Part shown: positions 1-10,630 of the stretch, in pieces
Numbering within the stretch: position 1 is the stretch's first letter
How the letters are laid out: every line of letters begins with the position of its first letter
Assembly: GCA_051453625.1 (NCBI GenBank)
Contig: JBOZIK010000001.1
Span: 113,995,119 to 114,059,118, forward strand
Source of the DNA: Welwitschia mirabilis
Taxonomy: Eukaryota; Gnetophyta; Gnetopsida; Welwitschiales
Direction of reading: 5' to 3'
Length of the DNA: 64,000 bases
Program-made: the position numbers and the translations under genes
The notes under the pieces: generated by a model
What the model was told of the DNA's origin: nothing
Databases searched by the model: none
What the model saw: the letters and a program-made list of their open reading frames with translations, nothing else

Positions 1-96
1 AATCCTTAGATCTTAAATAAAGCCTCTCATGTTCAATATCAAGCTCTGAATGCAATTTATATTTCAAATCCTTTATATCATGAGTTTGATAAGAGA

Positions 97-375
97 TTGT
101 TTTCCCATGAGTTTTATAAGCTTTTTATCTCTTACATTAATGCTTATAGGAAAAAATTGTTATGTGCTTATGAAAAATTGAAAAATCCTTTTTTTCATCT
201 TAAGAATCCATGTCTTAAATCAAATGATAAGAAACATTTTAAAGATCCTTCAAAATTATCTTGGAAATTTTATTTGAGTCCCTTTTCACATGCCTTTTCT
301 AATGATTTTCAATATTTAGAAAGCTTTTATAAGAGATTATTTGTTAATGACACTTATCATTTCTTTATCTCTTAG
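97..375 (+). CDS. Short open frame of unknown nature, possibly spurious
   Basis: A 92-residue open frame starts MFSHEFYKLFISYINAYR and is rich in Phe, Lys, Ser and Tyr. I recognise no domain in it. The direct repeat of 'tttataag' and 'tctctta' near both ends suggests that low-complexity AT-rich DNA, rather than selection, keeps it open. It lies in the presumed 3' untranslated part of a decayed retrotransposon. It is listed because nothing else explains positions 1-400. Confidence 0.12.
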   Translation: MFSHEFYKLFISYINAYRKKLLCAYEKLKNPFFHLKNPCLKSNDKKHFKDPSKLSWKFYLSPFSHAFSNDFQYLESFYKRLFVNDTYHFFIS

Positions 376-964
376 TTAAATTCATAACATTATGCTATCC
401 AGGTATTATCTTTTTACTCTTACTTCTTCCAATTGATTCTACTTAAGAATGATTACATACATTTCATGTTTTATCAATTGGTAAATAATTGGTTTGGACC
501 TCATTTTTTTAAAAGAATATAAATATTTTAAGATCATCTCTCTTTTGCTTCCTTTCTTTCTTTTCAATAAAAGTGTAAGTTAAATATTAGGATTTAAATA
601 CAGTTTGCTTACATTGATCTTTCTTTTTAGCTTTCTTGATACTTTTGATCTTGATTTTCAGTTTTCTGTTTAGATAGTCTCTATTTTCTATTTTTAGTTT
701 TTGTTTCTATTTATAATCTGAATTTTGAATTTTATTTTCTGTTATAATAATCTATCATCTCCTATTTCATTTCCATGATAATAAGTATGATAGTTAGTTT
801 TGCTACTTTTTCAATTTTCTAATAATTTTTTGTGCTTTTCTATCAATTTTCTATTTTTCTATCTCTATCATCCTCTTTGTAATCTGATCCATAAGCAAGA
901 TAATAGCTAATAAAATGTTGATTTTATTTTCTATTATTTTTAAAAAAATAAATATTTATGATTC

Positions 965-1517
965 NNNNNNNNNNNNNNNNNNNNNNNNNNNNNNNNNNNN
1001 NNNNNNNNNNNNNNNNNNNNNNNNNNNNNNNNNNNNNNNNNNNNNNNNNNNNNNNNNNNNNNNNNNNNNNNNNNNNNNNNNNNNNNNNNNNNNNNNNNNN
1101 NNNNNNNNNNNNNNNNNNNNNNNNNNNNNNNNNNNNNNNNNNNNNNNNNNNNNNNNNNNNNNNNNNNNNNNNNNNNNNNNNNNNNNNNNNNNNNNNNNNN
1201 NNNNNNNNNNNNNNNNNNNNNNNNNNNNNNNNNNNNNNNNNNNNNNNNNNNNNNNNNNNNNNNNNNNNNNNNNNNNNNNNNNNNNNNNNNNNNNNNNNNN
1301 NNNNNNNNNNNNNNNNNNNNNNNNNNNNNNNNNNNNNNNNNNNNNNNNNNNNNNNNNNNNNNNNNNNNNNNNNNNNNNNNNNNNNNNNNNNNNNNNNNNN
1401 NNNNNNNNNNNNNNNNNNNNNNNNNNNNNNNNNNNNNNNNNNNNNNNNNNNNNNNNNNNNNNNNNNNNNNNNNNNNNNNNNNNNNNNNNNNNNNNNNNNN
1501 NNNNNNNNNNNNNNNNN
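965..1517. other. Assembly gap (553 N)
   Basis: A run of N. The left and right flanks do not look alike, so unlike many gaps further right this one may hide real sequence. Open frames through it are artefacts. Confidence 0.99.
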
Positions 1518-1852
1518 CATTTTTCAAACATGATTTATGTATTTAATTTCATGATTAATCTTTTAACTTGAGAACCTACAGTGATAAGACTAGATTCACC
1601 TGATCTTAGGACATTCACATGTTCATTTACTTTAATTAAAGGATGATACTTTATTTTTGGTATTTTTTTTAATGGTGAAAAGATCTTAGAGTTTTTTTTT
1701 CTATCTTAATCTTACAACTTTCATCTTTGTCTTTTGGAATATTTGGTTATGTGGAATGTTGTTTTGTTCTTAAAAAAAATTGAAATAAATATCATGATAT
1801 TTTCTATTTGTGCTATCTCAAAAACATGATCATTATGATATCCTACTAAAAG

Positions 1853-1990
1853 TACACCAGGGCAAATATTTTCGAGAGGAGCCTTTGGTAGTGTAATATG
1901 GTAGCTTTAGAAACTTCATTGGGAAGTTATTTATCCATGCTTCGTGGGTCCTTACTTTTTTCACTGTGGTTGAACTCCTCTTATCATGGA
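1853..1990 (+). repeat. Block R, copy 1 (conserved non-coding block)
   Basis: Contains the shared core CCTTTGGTAGTGTAATATGG, then a GTGGGTCCTTA motif, then GTGGTTGAACTCCTC. The same three motifs recur in the same order in copies at 5137-5292 (minus), 53364-53512 (minus) and 63628-63780 (plus); the GTGGGTCCTTA motif is lost in the third copy. Here the block lies about 1 kb upstream of the LTR at 2978. It shows no open frame. Its function is unknown. Confidence 0.75.
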
Positions 1991-2967
1991 TAATAAAGTT
2001 GTATTTAAACTTCGAGGCTATGGGATCAGTGGTGTTCCTGGTATTATCAGAGGCATTGCTTGATTCCTAGACTCTTATTCCTTCCATATGATAATTTTAT
2101 TTCTTGAGATTTAAGTGTTTATTTTGAGATGATGGTACATGAATTCATTTTTGAGCAATTCTTTAGTCTGATCATTCATTATTTAAAGCATTTTATCTTT
2201 AGCATCATCATAACCACTACCTTATCAAATGGAGTTTTTGTACATTAAGTCATGCATTTTTCCAATTACGTAATGTTATGATTTCTTTTATGGAAGTTTG
2301 CTAGGTTAAAATATCAAATCAATAAGTTATATTTTATTTATTTTATCTTATTCCCATTCTTCTTGTTTTCTTTTATAGTTTGATTGGTTATTTCAAAGTC
2401 ACTATCATATTTTCTTAGCATGTTTTCCTTGTTCAAGTTTTCAATAAAGATAATTTCTTACTTAGATAAGTGTTTTCTCAATAAATTTTTGTTATTTATT
2501 TTCTTCAAATTTTTGGTGTTGTAAGTACTACTCATGTTCTTTTTGTGATAAAACATTTTTTACTGTCCACTCTTTTCTTTACCTGTTAGAATATTTCATT
2601 GATCTTTACTTTCCAAATCTAACATTACTTTCCTTTGCACTTCATTTTATAAAGTTTTCCTCTTTTATCTACCTTCTTACTTCTATTTACTTTCTTTGAT
2701 TTATTTCTTCAATACAGGACATATTGTTTTTTCTTTGGGGGGGGAGCAAAGACTCATTTTCATGACTCATTTTCAAAAAATTTTAACTTAATTCAAAATT
2801 TTTTATGACATAAAATATTTAAATTTTCTACACATTATGCATTACTTGTCATTTATCTATGTAATATATTCTATAAGCCTATTTTATAACCTCTAGATTT
2901 ATCTTTTGAAAAACAAATTAGTTATGGTTTTTCTACCTAGATTTTGTTAGAGACTGACAAAGGCTAA

Positions 2968-2977
2968 TTGGGGGTTA
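2968..2977 (+). promoter_or_regulatory. Polypurine tract of the plus-strand element
   Basis: The sequence ttgggggtta directly precedes the LTR start TGTTGTGCTACC. A purine-rich tract touching the 3' LTR is where plus-strand DNA synthesis is primed in LTR retrotransposons. The related minus-strand element has a matching GGAGGGCTA before TGTTGTGATG. Confidence 0.65.
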
Positions 2978-3835
2978 TGTTGTGCTACCAATTTATGGTT
3001 ATTTGATGGGATTTTATAAGTTATTTTATAGGACTTTTATATAGGTTTAGGTTTAATTTTAAGAATTTTGGAGATTCAATAGGAAATCTTAGAAATGTAT
3101 GATTCTTACCCAGATTTGATGTATTAAACACATATTTTAGTGCATAGATTTTTGAGAAATATTATTGACAAAAATCCTAATTTCTTCTCAAGAAAATGAT
3201 CAAAGAAAACTATTGTCTCCTCCATCGTCCCCACAACAGATAGGACAATGACTGCTGATGTGGACTACTAAATCACTACTGAGTCATTACTTTGAGTCAT
3301 CTTTTATAATATGTTGTTATCCCCATTGTTGTTTAGATGATAGTCAGGATGACACTGACATGTAACCACCTTTGATAATGATCTTTGACTGTTTCATCTA
3401 TTTCATTTATAAGTGTGCCTAGCCACACCTACCATTTGTCTTTTTTTGCTATTGATTATTATAAATAAACCCCCCTTTGACTCTCCTTCTTACATTTATT
3501 GCACCTAAAATTTTCATGATAGGAGATCGAAGGATGAGAGATCCATCTTGAGCATTGCAGAAAAACTTGCACTTGCGAGAGCACTGTGTATCCTTCATTA
3601 AGACTTGACTATTTTGTAATTAAGATGCTTGTTACACTTTCTTAATATAAACCTTATTTTGTTTTTATATTTGTATGTTAGTTTCTTTATTAATCCTTAT
3701 AATCTGTGTTGTCCTTGAAGTGGCAATAATTTTTTGGATAATATAGCTTATCAAGGGTAGCCTTTATTAAGGCTGAAAGTAGTATTAGTTATTTTTTATT
3801 TATCTAGATTAGTTACACTTGGCATTTACATCACA
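2978..3835 (+). repeat. 3' LTR of the plus-strand gypsy element
   Basis: Starts TGTTGTGCTACC after a polypurine tract and ends ...GCATTTACATCACA. Both ends match the ends of the LTR at 10653-11750 read on its minus strand (TGTTGTGATG...CATCACAACA), so the two belong to related families. The interior shows only patchy similarity, for example GATAGTCAGGATGACA. A TATA-like tataaata at 3460-3467 followed by a C run fits an LTR promoter. The right boundary could be off by a few bases. Confidence 0.65.
3460..3467 (+). promoter_or_regulatory. TATA-like box in the LTR
   Basis: tataaata lies about 480 bp into the LTR and is followed by aacccccctttgactc, a plausible transcription start zone about 30 bases further on. 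This is sequence inspection only. Confidence 0.35.
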
Positions 3836-4039
3836 TTCCTTTATTTTCTTGCATTATTATTTATTTTTTATTCCTATTACTCTTTTGTAAAACAACCTAA
3901 GTCTCATTTCATAGACTTCAATGTGAATATGACATGTTGGATCTACTTCCACTCATACTAGTGTGTTGTATTATGTAATATATTTATTTATCTTATGAAT
4001 AATAGAATCCTTTTGAACTTACGAACTTGCACAAATATA
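3836..4039. other. Unassigned sequence between two element remnants
   Basis: AT-rich DNA between the plus-strand LTR and a truncated minus-strand LTR. I see no coding signal and no clear repeat. Confidence 0.4.
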
Positions 4040-4310
4040 CACCATAACATCATCTTCATGACACAAAGGATGATCATACTTTATCATCCCCTTTATTATC
4101 CTCATGATAGTGAGGATGATCAATATATCTTCATCACTTTACTTTGGTTAATCCTTATCTAAAAATGACTTCTTATTTGAAATATTATTTTATTTTTTGG
4201 CTTGTATGAAACCTTTGTAGAATTGGTATAAATCCTTGGAAATACCTATCAATAGGACCTGAAAATATACTCAACAAGTGTATTAAATAGGTCAAGTTGG
4301 CATCGCAACA
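4040..4310 (-). repeat. Truncated 3' LTR of the Athila-like array
   Basis: Matches 11480-11750 of the full LTR and ends at the same point (...GGCATCGCAACA, against GGCATCACAACA). About 270 bp remain. The rest of the LTR, expected to the left, is absent and unrelated sequence takes its place, so this end is truncated. Confidence 0.75.
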
Positions 4311-5849
4311 TAGTCTCCTACTTAGCATTTGTTAGTCCCTAATAAAGTAAGCTATTAATAAGTTACGAGACAACTGATAAAAGAAACTCAAAACATGTAT
4401 ATCATTTAGAATTAAGAGTTCAACATGTAAAATACATCTATGAAAAAGCATAAGTTAAATTGATAAATATTATAAATTAATAAGTTTAACATCATAGAAA
4501 ATTGCATAAGTTATGAAGGAAAGGTAAAGTAGGATAAGAATTTCATGATTGCAAGGTTAAGTGATAGAAGAGGTTATAAAAATATATGTTATTAAAGGAA
4601 AGGATAATATCAATACTATCATGTAAAATGATAGTTAATGTAGAGTTAAATTTGATTTAATGTATAATAGTTGAGTAATGAAAAATGTAATAATTAGACT
4701 AAAAAATGACAAAGTCCTAACTATTATTTTGAAAGAAGCAAGAAAAATAACTTTGAGAAGAAAAAACTTTAAACTAAGATAAGATAAAAAGGAAAATGGA
4801 TAAGACAAAACATTAAAAAGATTAACTTTTTTTCTAAGATTAAAACTTAGTCAAATTTCTTAGTAAGCTTATAAATCTACTTAATATAAAAATGCATGTT
4901 TCAATGTAGAATACCATAGAATATCATTTGAAATAGAAATGATAATCATAATATCTACTAATTATATTTAGAAAGGTATCAAGTCATGTTTGGAAAATGA
5001 TTCAATCCCTCTTCAGCTATGACAACCATAGTACTTTGATAAGATATCATTCAATAATTAGTAACTTATATGTTCATAAAGTCTATGCCTTACAGTGATG
5101 GGAGTTTTAGCCAATGGGGTGTTAAATAACATCATTCATCACGATGAGGGAGTGCAACCACTGCTAAGAGAATAAGGACCCACAAGTCAAAGCTAGATCA
5201 TGGCCAACTGATCCTTTGGTAGAGTTCCCATAGCTATCATATCATACTACCAAAGGCCGCTTTTGAGAAAATTTACCTTAATATGCTTGTGGTAGTACAT
5301 CATGGTATAATTGCAATATATTGATTCATTTTTTAATTTTTTTCTAAATATTTCCTTCTTACTTTTCTTTTTTATTAATTATTTTCCATTGACTTAGACT
5401 TCCCATTCTTGACAGCATTGATTAATCATTGGAATAATAAAGTAACAAAGTATATGATTGAGAGTAAGCATCAGATTAACATAATTGATATTTTTCCATA
5501 AAATAACCAAGAAGATTGATTGTATATATTGGAATATCTTAAGATTGGTTGAATCCAATCTTTATCACATGAAAATACAAAGTAAAAAATTACTTAATCA
5601 TGGTAACACCTAGGGAATTCAAACATAAATCAAGTTAAAGATTATTAAGTAGTCTCATAACTTAAACCAAGGAATAAAGCTAAGAAATAATCTAGTAGAT
5701 GGCCAAGGGAAGATCTTCCTTTTTGCAAAGAGAATATTCTAAGTTAATTTCTTCTATCATGTTCAAGGTATAGTAATAATCATCTAAAGATGTATAAAGT
5801 TTTAACCTTTATTCATTTACTCTTTAGATTTATTGATTTTAAAGATTAG
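4311..5849 (-). other. 3' untranslated interior of the Athila-like element
   Basis: No coding signal. The first bases after the LTR (tagtctcctac) are the pyrimidine complement of a polypurine tract. The stretch 4311-4860 is repeated at 11751-12154, including 'actcaaaacatgta' and 'catttagaattaagag'. Block R lies at 5137-5292. The integrase tail begins at about 5850. Confidence 0.6.
5137..5292 (-). repeat. Block R, copy 2
   Basis: On the minus strand it reads GCCTTTGGTAGTATGATATG, then GATCTAGCTTTGACTTGTGG, then GTGGTTGCACTCCCTC, matching the other three copies. It lies about 560 bp downstream of the integrase tail. This copy also holds a perfect 10-bp inverted repeat, CCTTTGGTAG at 5213-5222 and CTACCAAAGG at 5247-5256, with a 24-base loop. 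I did not find that hairpin intact in the other copies. Confidence 0.75.
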
Positions 5850-6060
5850 AGATCTTAAGAGAGCCATTATAATATATCCTTTCCACATGATAAGGACCAA
5901 TCCATTTAGAGGTTAGCTTGTTCTGTATAGGATGTACTTGAGTATTATATAAAAGCACAAATTGATCTATGTCTATAAGTTTAGTAATTTTATCTTTAAT
6001 TACTAGCTTAATGATAAGATTAAGTAAGGATTTTCTTGGGAAGGGTGAAGTTGAGAACTA
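5850..6060 (-). pseudogene. Integrase C-terminal tail, gypsy type (fragment)
   Basis: On the minus strand the frame reads FVLLYNTQVHPIQNKLTSKW followed by IGPYHVERIYYNG. This is the pattern of the C-terminal DNA-binding part of Athila/Tat integrases: a VLLY...KL.S.W.GP core near the end of pol. The catalytic core and zinc-binding N-terminus are absent. Immediately upstream the sequence jumps to the protease-RT linker, so everything between was deleted. Only the terminal 60-70 residues remain. Confidence 0.75.
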
Positions 6061-6482
6061 ATGATCAATGGCTTATTAGAATTGTTATTTGAGAAAATTT
6101 ATTTCAAGCCATTGGGTAAGTCTTTAAGTTAAAGGTCATTTTCATCCTTCATGGTTATAGAACACCCATCTTAATGTAAAATATTTTCAATAGATCTTAC
6201 ATGTTAAATATCATAATCAAGTATGGTTTCAAAGTTATCATGAGAATAATTATTAAAAGAGTGATTTAAAAGATTTAGGTTGAGGTTGCAAGGGTTAGAG
6301 GAGCTTAAAGATTTAAAATTAATTGAAGATTATTCCTCATTCTCTGATAAAGTAGAATTATGTAATGAAAGGAGTATTTCTTCTAAAGGATGATGTTGAA
6401 TTCATATGGATGACCTAATTTTTTCTTTTATGTCTAGTTCATCTTTCATGTCTTTTTCATTGGCATAGAATACTCTAATACT

Positions 6483-6770
6483 AAAAGTAGAGGGTATTAT
6501 CTATTATGTTCAACCTCTATAATGACCATCATCCCTGTGTGAGTATTAATGATACAATGGGCTTTTGCCCAAAAGTCTCTTCCTAAAAGTAGAGGTCATT
6601 CTCCATTATGTTCAATCTTTATAATGATCACATCATCCCTGTGTGAATATTTATGACATTTCATCATCCTTGTGTGAGTATTAATGACACAATGGGCTGT
6701 TGCACAAAAGGCTCTTCCTAAAGTAGAGGGTATTCTTCATTATGTTCAACCTCTATAATAACCACATCTA
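6483..6770 (-). repeat. Partial triplication inside the protease coding region
   Basis: The stretch starting 'aaaagtagagg' and running through 'ttatgttcaac' and 'catcatccctgtgtgagt' occurs at about 6483, 6583 and 6719. The second downstream copy of the protease (7771-8142) has it once. The units are about 100-136 bp and the middle one contains a further partial repeat ('tgacatttcatcatcc'). The triplication breaks the protease reading frame. Confidence 0.75.
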
Positions 6771-6918
6771 TATGATAGAAAGCTTCTTCAATTTGAATCA
6801 CTAAATCTTTTATTATTACTATAGGTTTCTTGATTGATGCATTAGCCAATTCAAACACTATTTTGATAGGTTCAATTATCCCTTCTAATCTAAGCTTTTT
6901 AAAAATGTGTAAAGGCAT
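6718..6918 (-). pseudogene. Gypsy aspartic protease fragment, copy 1
   Basis: A 66-residue frame starts MPLHIFKKLRLEGIIEPIKI and matches the segment that follows the catalytic aspartate in Athila/Tat proteases: a leucine-rich strand, a 'KKP..II.DLVIQIEEAFY' middle, then the 'VIIEVE' strand. It ends where the internal triplication interrupts the frame. Copy 2 at 7771-8142 is longer and better kept. Retroviral-type proteases cut the gag-pol polyprotein; this copy cannot be active. Confidence 0.7.
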
Positions 6919-7365
6919 AATATTAACACTTGTCCTATGTCTATTAGAGCTTTCTTGATTTTATTATTTCATTCTAAAATACAACCAATAGTAACTAATT
7001 CTGGATCTTTAAACTTAGGACATTTTTGAGAAACTAAGTAGGAAAGAGATTGTCTAATAAATACTATACTTGAAATTACCCTCTTTTATTTTCTTTTTAC
7101 TAAGTCCTTCCAACTTTTTTTGTAATTGGGATTGTCTTGAAGGATCTTCCAAAAGAGTAGATTAATAGTAACATCATTTATAATTGCTTTGAAATACTCA
7201 TCATAAGTTGGATTATTGTTTAATCCTTCTAATCATGGGATAGTCTTCTCCTTGGAATGTTGGTTGTTATTATTAGATTTAGGAAAGTTTAGTTGATCGA
7301 GAATTCCAATATCATCTACTTAAGTTTTTTCCTTTTTTTTGTGAATAGAAGTTGAAGGTTCTTTA

Positions 7366-7465
7366 NNNNNNNNNNNNNNNNNNNNNNNNNNNNNNNNNNN
7401 NNNNNNNNNNNNNNNNNNNNNNNNNNNNNNNNNNNNNNNNNNNNNNNNNNNNNNNNNNNNNNNNN
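7366..7465. other. Assembly gap (100 N)
   Basis: A round-number gap at the junction of the two tandem protease segments, which makes that junction untrustworthy. Confidence 0.99.
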
Positions 7466-7770
7466 TAAGAACATGTATTTTAAGCCATTGGGTAAGTCTT
7501 TAAGTTGAAGATCATTTTCATCCTTCGTAGTTATTGAACACCCATCTTGATGTAAAAGATTTTCAATGGATATTACATGTTGAATATCATACTCAAGTAT
7601 GAGTTCAAAGTTCTCATGAATATCATTATTAAAAGAGTGGTTTAAAGATTTGGATTGAGTTTGTAAGGATTGGAGAATTTAAAAGATTTAAGACTAATAT
7701 AAGATTCTTCCTCATTCTCAAACAAGGCAGAGTTATGTAAAGAAAGGAGCCTTTCTTCGAAAGAATGATG

Positions 7771-8250
7771 TTAAACTAACATGGATGGTCTAACTTTTTC
7801 TTCTATGTCTAATTCATCTTTCATGTCTTTTTTAGTAGCATCGAATATTCTGATACTAAACTTTTTGTTGTTTGTATGACATTCCATCATCCCTGTGCGA
7901 GTATCAAGGACACAATAGGCTGTTGCACAAAAGGATCTTCCTAAAAGTGGAGGGTATCCACCATTATGTTCAACCTCTATAATAACCACATCTGTAGGGT
8001 AGAAAGCTTCCTCAATTTGAATCACTAATTCTTTGATTATTTCTTTAGGTTTCTTAATTGATGAATCCACCAATTTCAACACTATTTTAGTAGGTTCAAT
8101 TCCTCCTTCTAATCCAGGCTTTTTACAAATGTGCAAAGGCATAATATTAACACTTGCTTCTATGTCTATTAGAGATTTCTTGATTTTCTTATTTGCTTCT
8201 AAAATAACACTAATAGTGGCTGCCCCTGGCTCTTTAAACTTAGGATATTT
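7771..8250 (-). pseudogene. Gypsy aspartic protease, copy 2, with altered catalytic motif
   Basis: The open frame 7771-8142 begins MPLHICKKPGLEGGIEPTKI. It continues through KKPKEIIKELVIQIEEAFY, the VIIEVE strand, and LGRSFCATAYCVLDTRTGMM, the last being the usual 'LGR.F..TA' motif near the end of gypsy proteases. In-frame sequence upstream (about 8143-8250) reads ILEANKKIKKSLIDIEASVN. The expected catalytic aspartate-glycine motif is DIEAS here, so the glycine is lost through a G-to-A change. A charged tail follows. The domain lies directly downstream of gag, as expected. Inactive on sequence grounds. Confidence 0.8.
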
Positions 8251-8303
8251 CTGAGAAATTAAGTTAGAAAGAGATTGAGCAATGAATACTTTACTTAGAA
8301 TTA

Positions 8304-8323
8304 CTCTCTCTCTCTCTCTCTTT
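8304..8323. repeat. (CT)n microsatellite
   Basis: About ten CT units within the gag-protease linker of the minus-strand element. Confidence 0.9.
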
Positions 8324-8897
8324 TTATTTTATTTTTTTTAAACTAAGTTCTTCCAAATTTTGTTGTACTTGGAATTGTCTTAAAGGATCTTTCAAAAGAA
8401 TAGATTGATAGTAACATCATTCATAATTACTTTCAAACATTCATCATAACTTGGATTATTGTTTAATCTCTCTAGCTATAAGGTAGTCGTCTCCTTAGAA
8501 TGTTAGTTATTGTTGTTGGATTTAGGAAAGTTTAGCTGATCAAGAATTTCAATATCATCTTATTCATGTTTTTATTTATGGACAAAAGTTGAAAGTTTCT
8601 CATAAGGATTAGTGTTATTTACACTTCTAATTACTACTTTCCTATCTTTTATTACATAATTTGAGTTTGGAATAGTTTGAGTAGCAAGTGATCCTTGAGG
8701 TCTCTGATTTCCTAGAATGTTTTGTTGAAGGAAATTAATTAAATTTTCTAAGTTTTTATTTTGATTTTCTAATATTTCATTGGTGGTATCTTGTGTTTTT
8801 TGAGTTCCTCCATCATTTCTCTATAAGAATCATTTTTATTATAGTTGAAAAAATTGGGTTGAGAGTTTAGACTTATGTATTTGTTATCAAATGAAGA

Positions 8898-9203
8898 TTA
8901 GAAAGATGTTGAAGGTTCATTATTTCTTGATGGATATTTTTGATTGACTCCAAAGTTGTTTAACCTTTGATTAAATGCATAAACTTCATTAAATATGGCC
9001 TTTTTAGAAGTTGGTAAATCTAGGTATTCTTTAGTAGAGTGATAGTTTTCATCACATATTTCATAATGGTTGAGTTGATTTAGCAATTTTAGATTAGTTA
9101 AATATTTTGTGTAACTCTTCAATATGCTAGTAAGATCACTAAGCAGGGTATTAACCTTTGGTTGTTTTTCTTCATATTGTACTTTTTTCGAGTCTCTAAG
9201 CAT
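8898..9203 (-). pseudogene. Gag C-terminal region with degenerate zinc knuckle
   Basis: A 101-residue frame starting MLRDSKKVQYEEKQPKVNTL contains YEICDENYHSTKEYLDLP, which aligns to the nucleocapsid CX2CX4HX4C knuckle followed by the LDLP seen in Athila-type gag. The second Cys and the His are kept, but the first and last Cys are both Tyr (TGT to TAT). The domain would bind RNA during packaging; with two of four ligands lost it should not bind zinc. The matrix/capsid part lies upstream at 9240-10153 in other frames. Confidence 0.75.
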
Positions 9204-9239
9204 TTTACCTATAATTTTAGTATCTTTACATGTATTTTT

Positions 9240-10153
9240 TGACCAATTTTGACTTCTTTTAATAAGGTCTTCTAATAAGTTCTAAGAATTATCTAAGATT
9301 AAATTGAGTAAATCTCTACAACATGAAAAATCTACTATTTGTCTGGTTTGACTATTCAATCCACTATAGAAATGATTAATCAGTTCTTATTTTTCAAATT
9401 AATTCATCCAGTTGAATGATACAATAGTAAAAAATCTTTTATATGTTGAGGAATAATCTTCATATAGGTATTTTTGAAAATTTGTTACTTCTTTTCTTCT
9501 TGTCCTCATAACTATCTCATTCATGAACTATTTAATAAAGACTTCTTTTACATGATTCCATGACTTAAGACTTCTATGTGGAATGGTTTTAAGCGAATTC
9601 TTTACTTTTCCTTCTAAGGTAAATGGAAATACTACCATGTATGTCCTATTTGAAATTTTATTTTTCCCATTTCTTGAGGTAAGGATGATTTTTTTAATAT
9701 CAAGTATGTGTTGGAATGGTTCTTCATTAGGTTCTCCAAAAAATTATAGGATAAGCATTCAAGTTTTTTAACTTTACATCATCTCCATGGGGTAGGTAAA
9801 ATGAGTTTTCAAGTTCCCTCTTTTTTTTTTGGCTAACATATCCTTTAAAATCACATTTAAATTATAATAGTTATTAGATGATATAAAGGTAATAGTATTA
9901 GGATGATAAGGTAAAAGAGGAGGGGCAAGAATTTTAATAGAATTTGGTTGATTTTTAGAAATTTTCAAAGACCTAGGAGTATGTGAATAAGAAATAGTAA
10001 ATGTAGAATAATCATCTTACTTAATGAAAGAATTAATTTGTTTTCCTTACCTTGAGTTCTTAAATTAAAGTCTACCAAATCTTCTTTGATTGCTTCATTG
10101 AGAAAATGTTTTTCACAAGTGTATTTGCCTTTACTACTATTTACCATTACCAT
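9240..10153 (-). pseudogene. Gag capsid-like domain, Athila-like, frameshifted
   Basis: The minus strand shows the retrotransposon gag pattern in order: GEPNEEPFQHILDIKKI, then VVFPFTLEGKVKNSLKTIPH, then SLKSWNHVKEVFIK, a stop, and a downstream INHFYSGLNSQTRQIVDF stretch. This is the conserved 'FPF.L.GKA..WL..LP..S...W......F' and 'FY.GL....R...D' layout. The likely start is the Met at 10153 (MVMVNSSKGKYTCEKHFLNE). Several stops and at least one frameshift break it. The structural protein forms the virus-like particle. Confidence 0.75.
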
Positions 10154-10630
10154 GTAAGATCAATTTATGCTAAATAAACTTATTTACATTAAAGTAGCAT
10201 CAATATCCAGGATCACTTAAAGGTGAAAGGAGTAGGATCTACTAATTAAATATGGCAATCGCTTAGATCACATGAAGCACAAAGTGTAGGCCACGGTTTT
10301 TGCAAATAATAATTAATTTGGTAATCCCCCAAGATTATAGGAAGTGTGAGGAGTAGACATAATAGATTATTAAATTGAAATATAAATTCTTAAATTGCAC
10401 TTAAAAGTAAAAAAAAGAAAATTACAAGAAATAGAAATTATAATTTTTAAGAAAGAAAATTAAAGTACACTCCAAATAAATAATCAAACAATTACTTATA
10501 AACCAAAAGGTAGTCAAGAAATTGTAAGTAGATCTAAGAGGATAAAATACAATACTACTTAAACAGACAAATTGAAATAAATTCAAAATAATTACTTGAG
10601 TAATGACAGTATTCCTTTTCTCTTGAACTC
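10154..10630 (-). other. Leader between primer site and gag
   Basis: About 480 bp of AT-rich, non-coding sequence between the presumed gag start and the primer-binding site. Leaders of this length are normal for Athila-type elements. I see no further motif. Confidence 0.5.

Larger units (their letters stand above)
1..2977 (+). mobile_element. 3' interior of a plus-strand gypsy (Athila/Tat-like) element
   Basis: No retrotransposon protein could be read here. The assignment comes from its right edge, where a polypurine stretch (2968-2977) meets an LTR starting TGTTGTG at 2978, and from block R at 1853-1990. At about 2715-2746 an ACAGGACA-like stretch is followed by a run of eight or more G, resembling the G-rich motif often found between pol and the 3' LTR in Athila/Tat elements. 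The integrase end would be expected at or left of the N run at 965-1517. The remainder is T-rich, non-coding sequence. Confidence 0.45.
6100..8605 (-). repeat. Tandem duplication of the gag-end/protease region (6100-7365 and 7466-8605)
   Basis: The two segments run parallel over more than 1.1 kb (for example 'aagccattgggtaagtcttt' in both, then the protease, then the 'gtaacatcattcataatt' stretch), with roughly a tenth of positions differing by eye. A 100-base N run separates them. Either the element carries a true tandem duplication or two different copies were joined in assembly. The divergence argues against a simple haplotype overlap. Confidence 0.7.

Noticed and set aside
915-1571. Long open frames across 915-1571 and similar ones at 44833-45299, 47146-47778 and 51074-51373
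   Set aside because: They consist almost wholly of N. Only a few residues at either edge are real sequence.
1853-1990. Block R as a tRNA-derived SINE
   Set aside because: GGTTGAACTCC resembles a B box, but I see no A box at the proper distance, no poly(A) tail and no target duplications. Kept only as an alternative.
8033-8254. Plus-strand frame of 73 residues
   Set aside because: Antisense shadow of the minus-strand protease at 7771-8250, which has recognisable motifs.
9583-9771. Plus-strand frame of 62 residues
   Set aside because: Antisense shadow of the minus-strand gag core.
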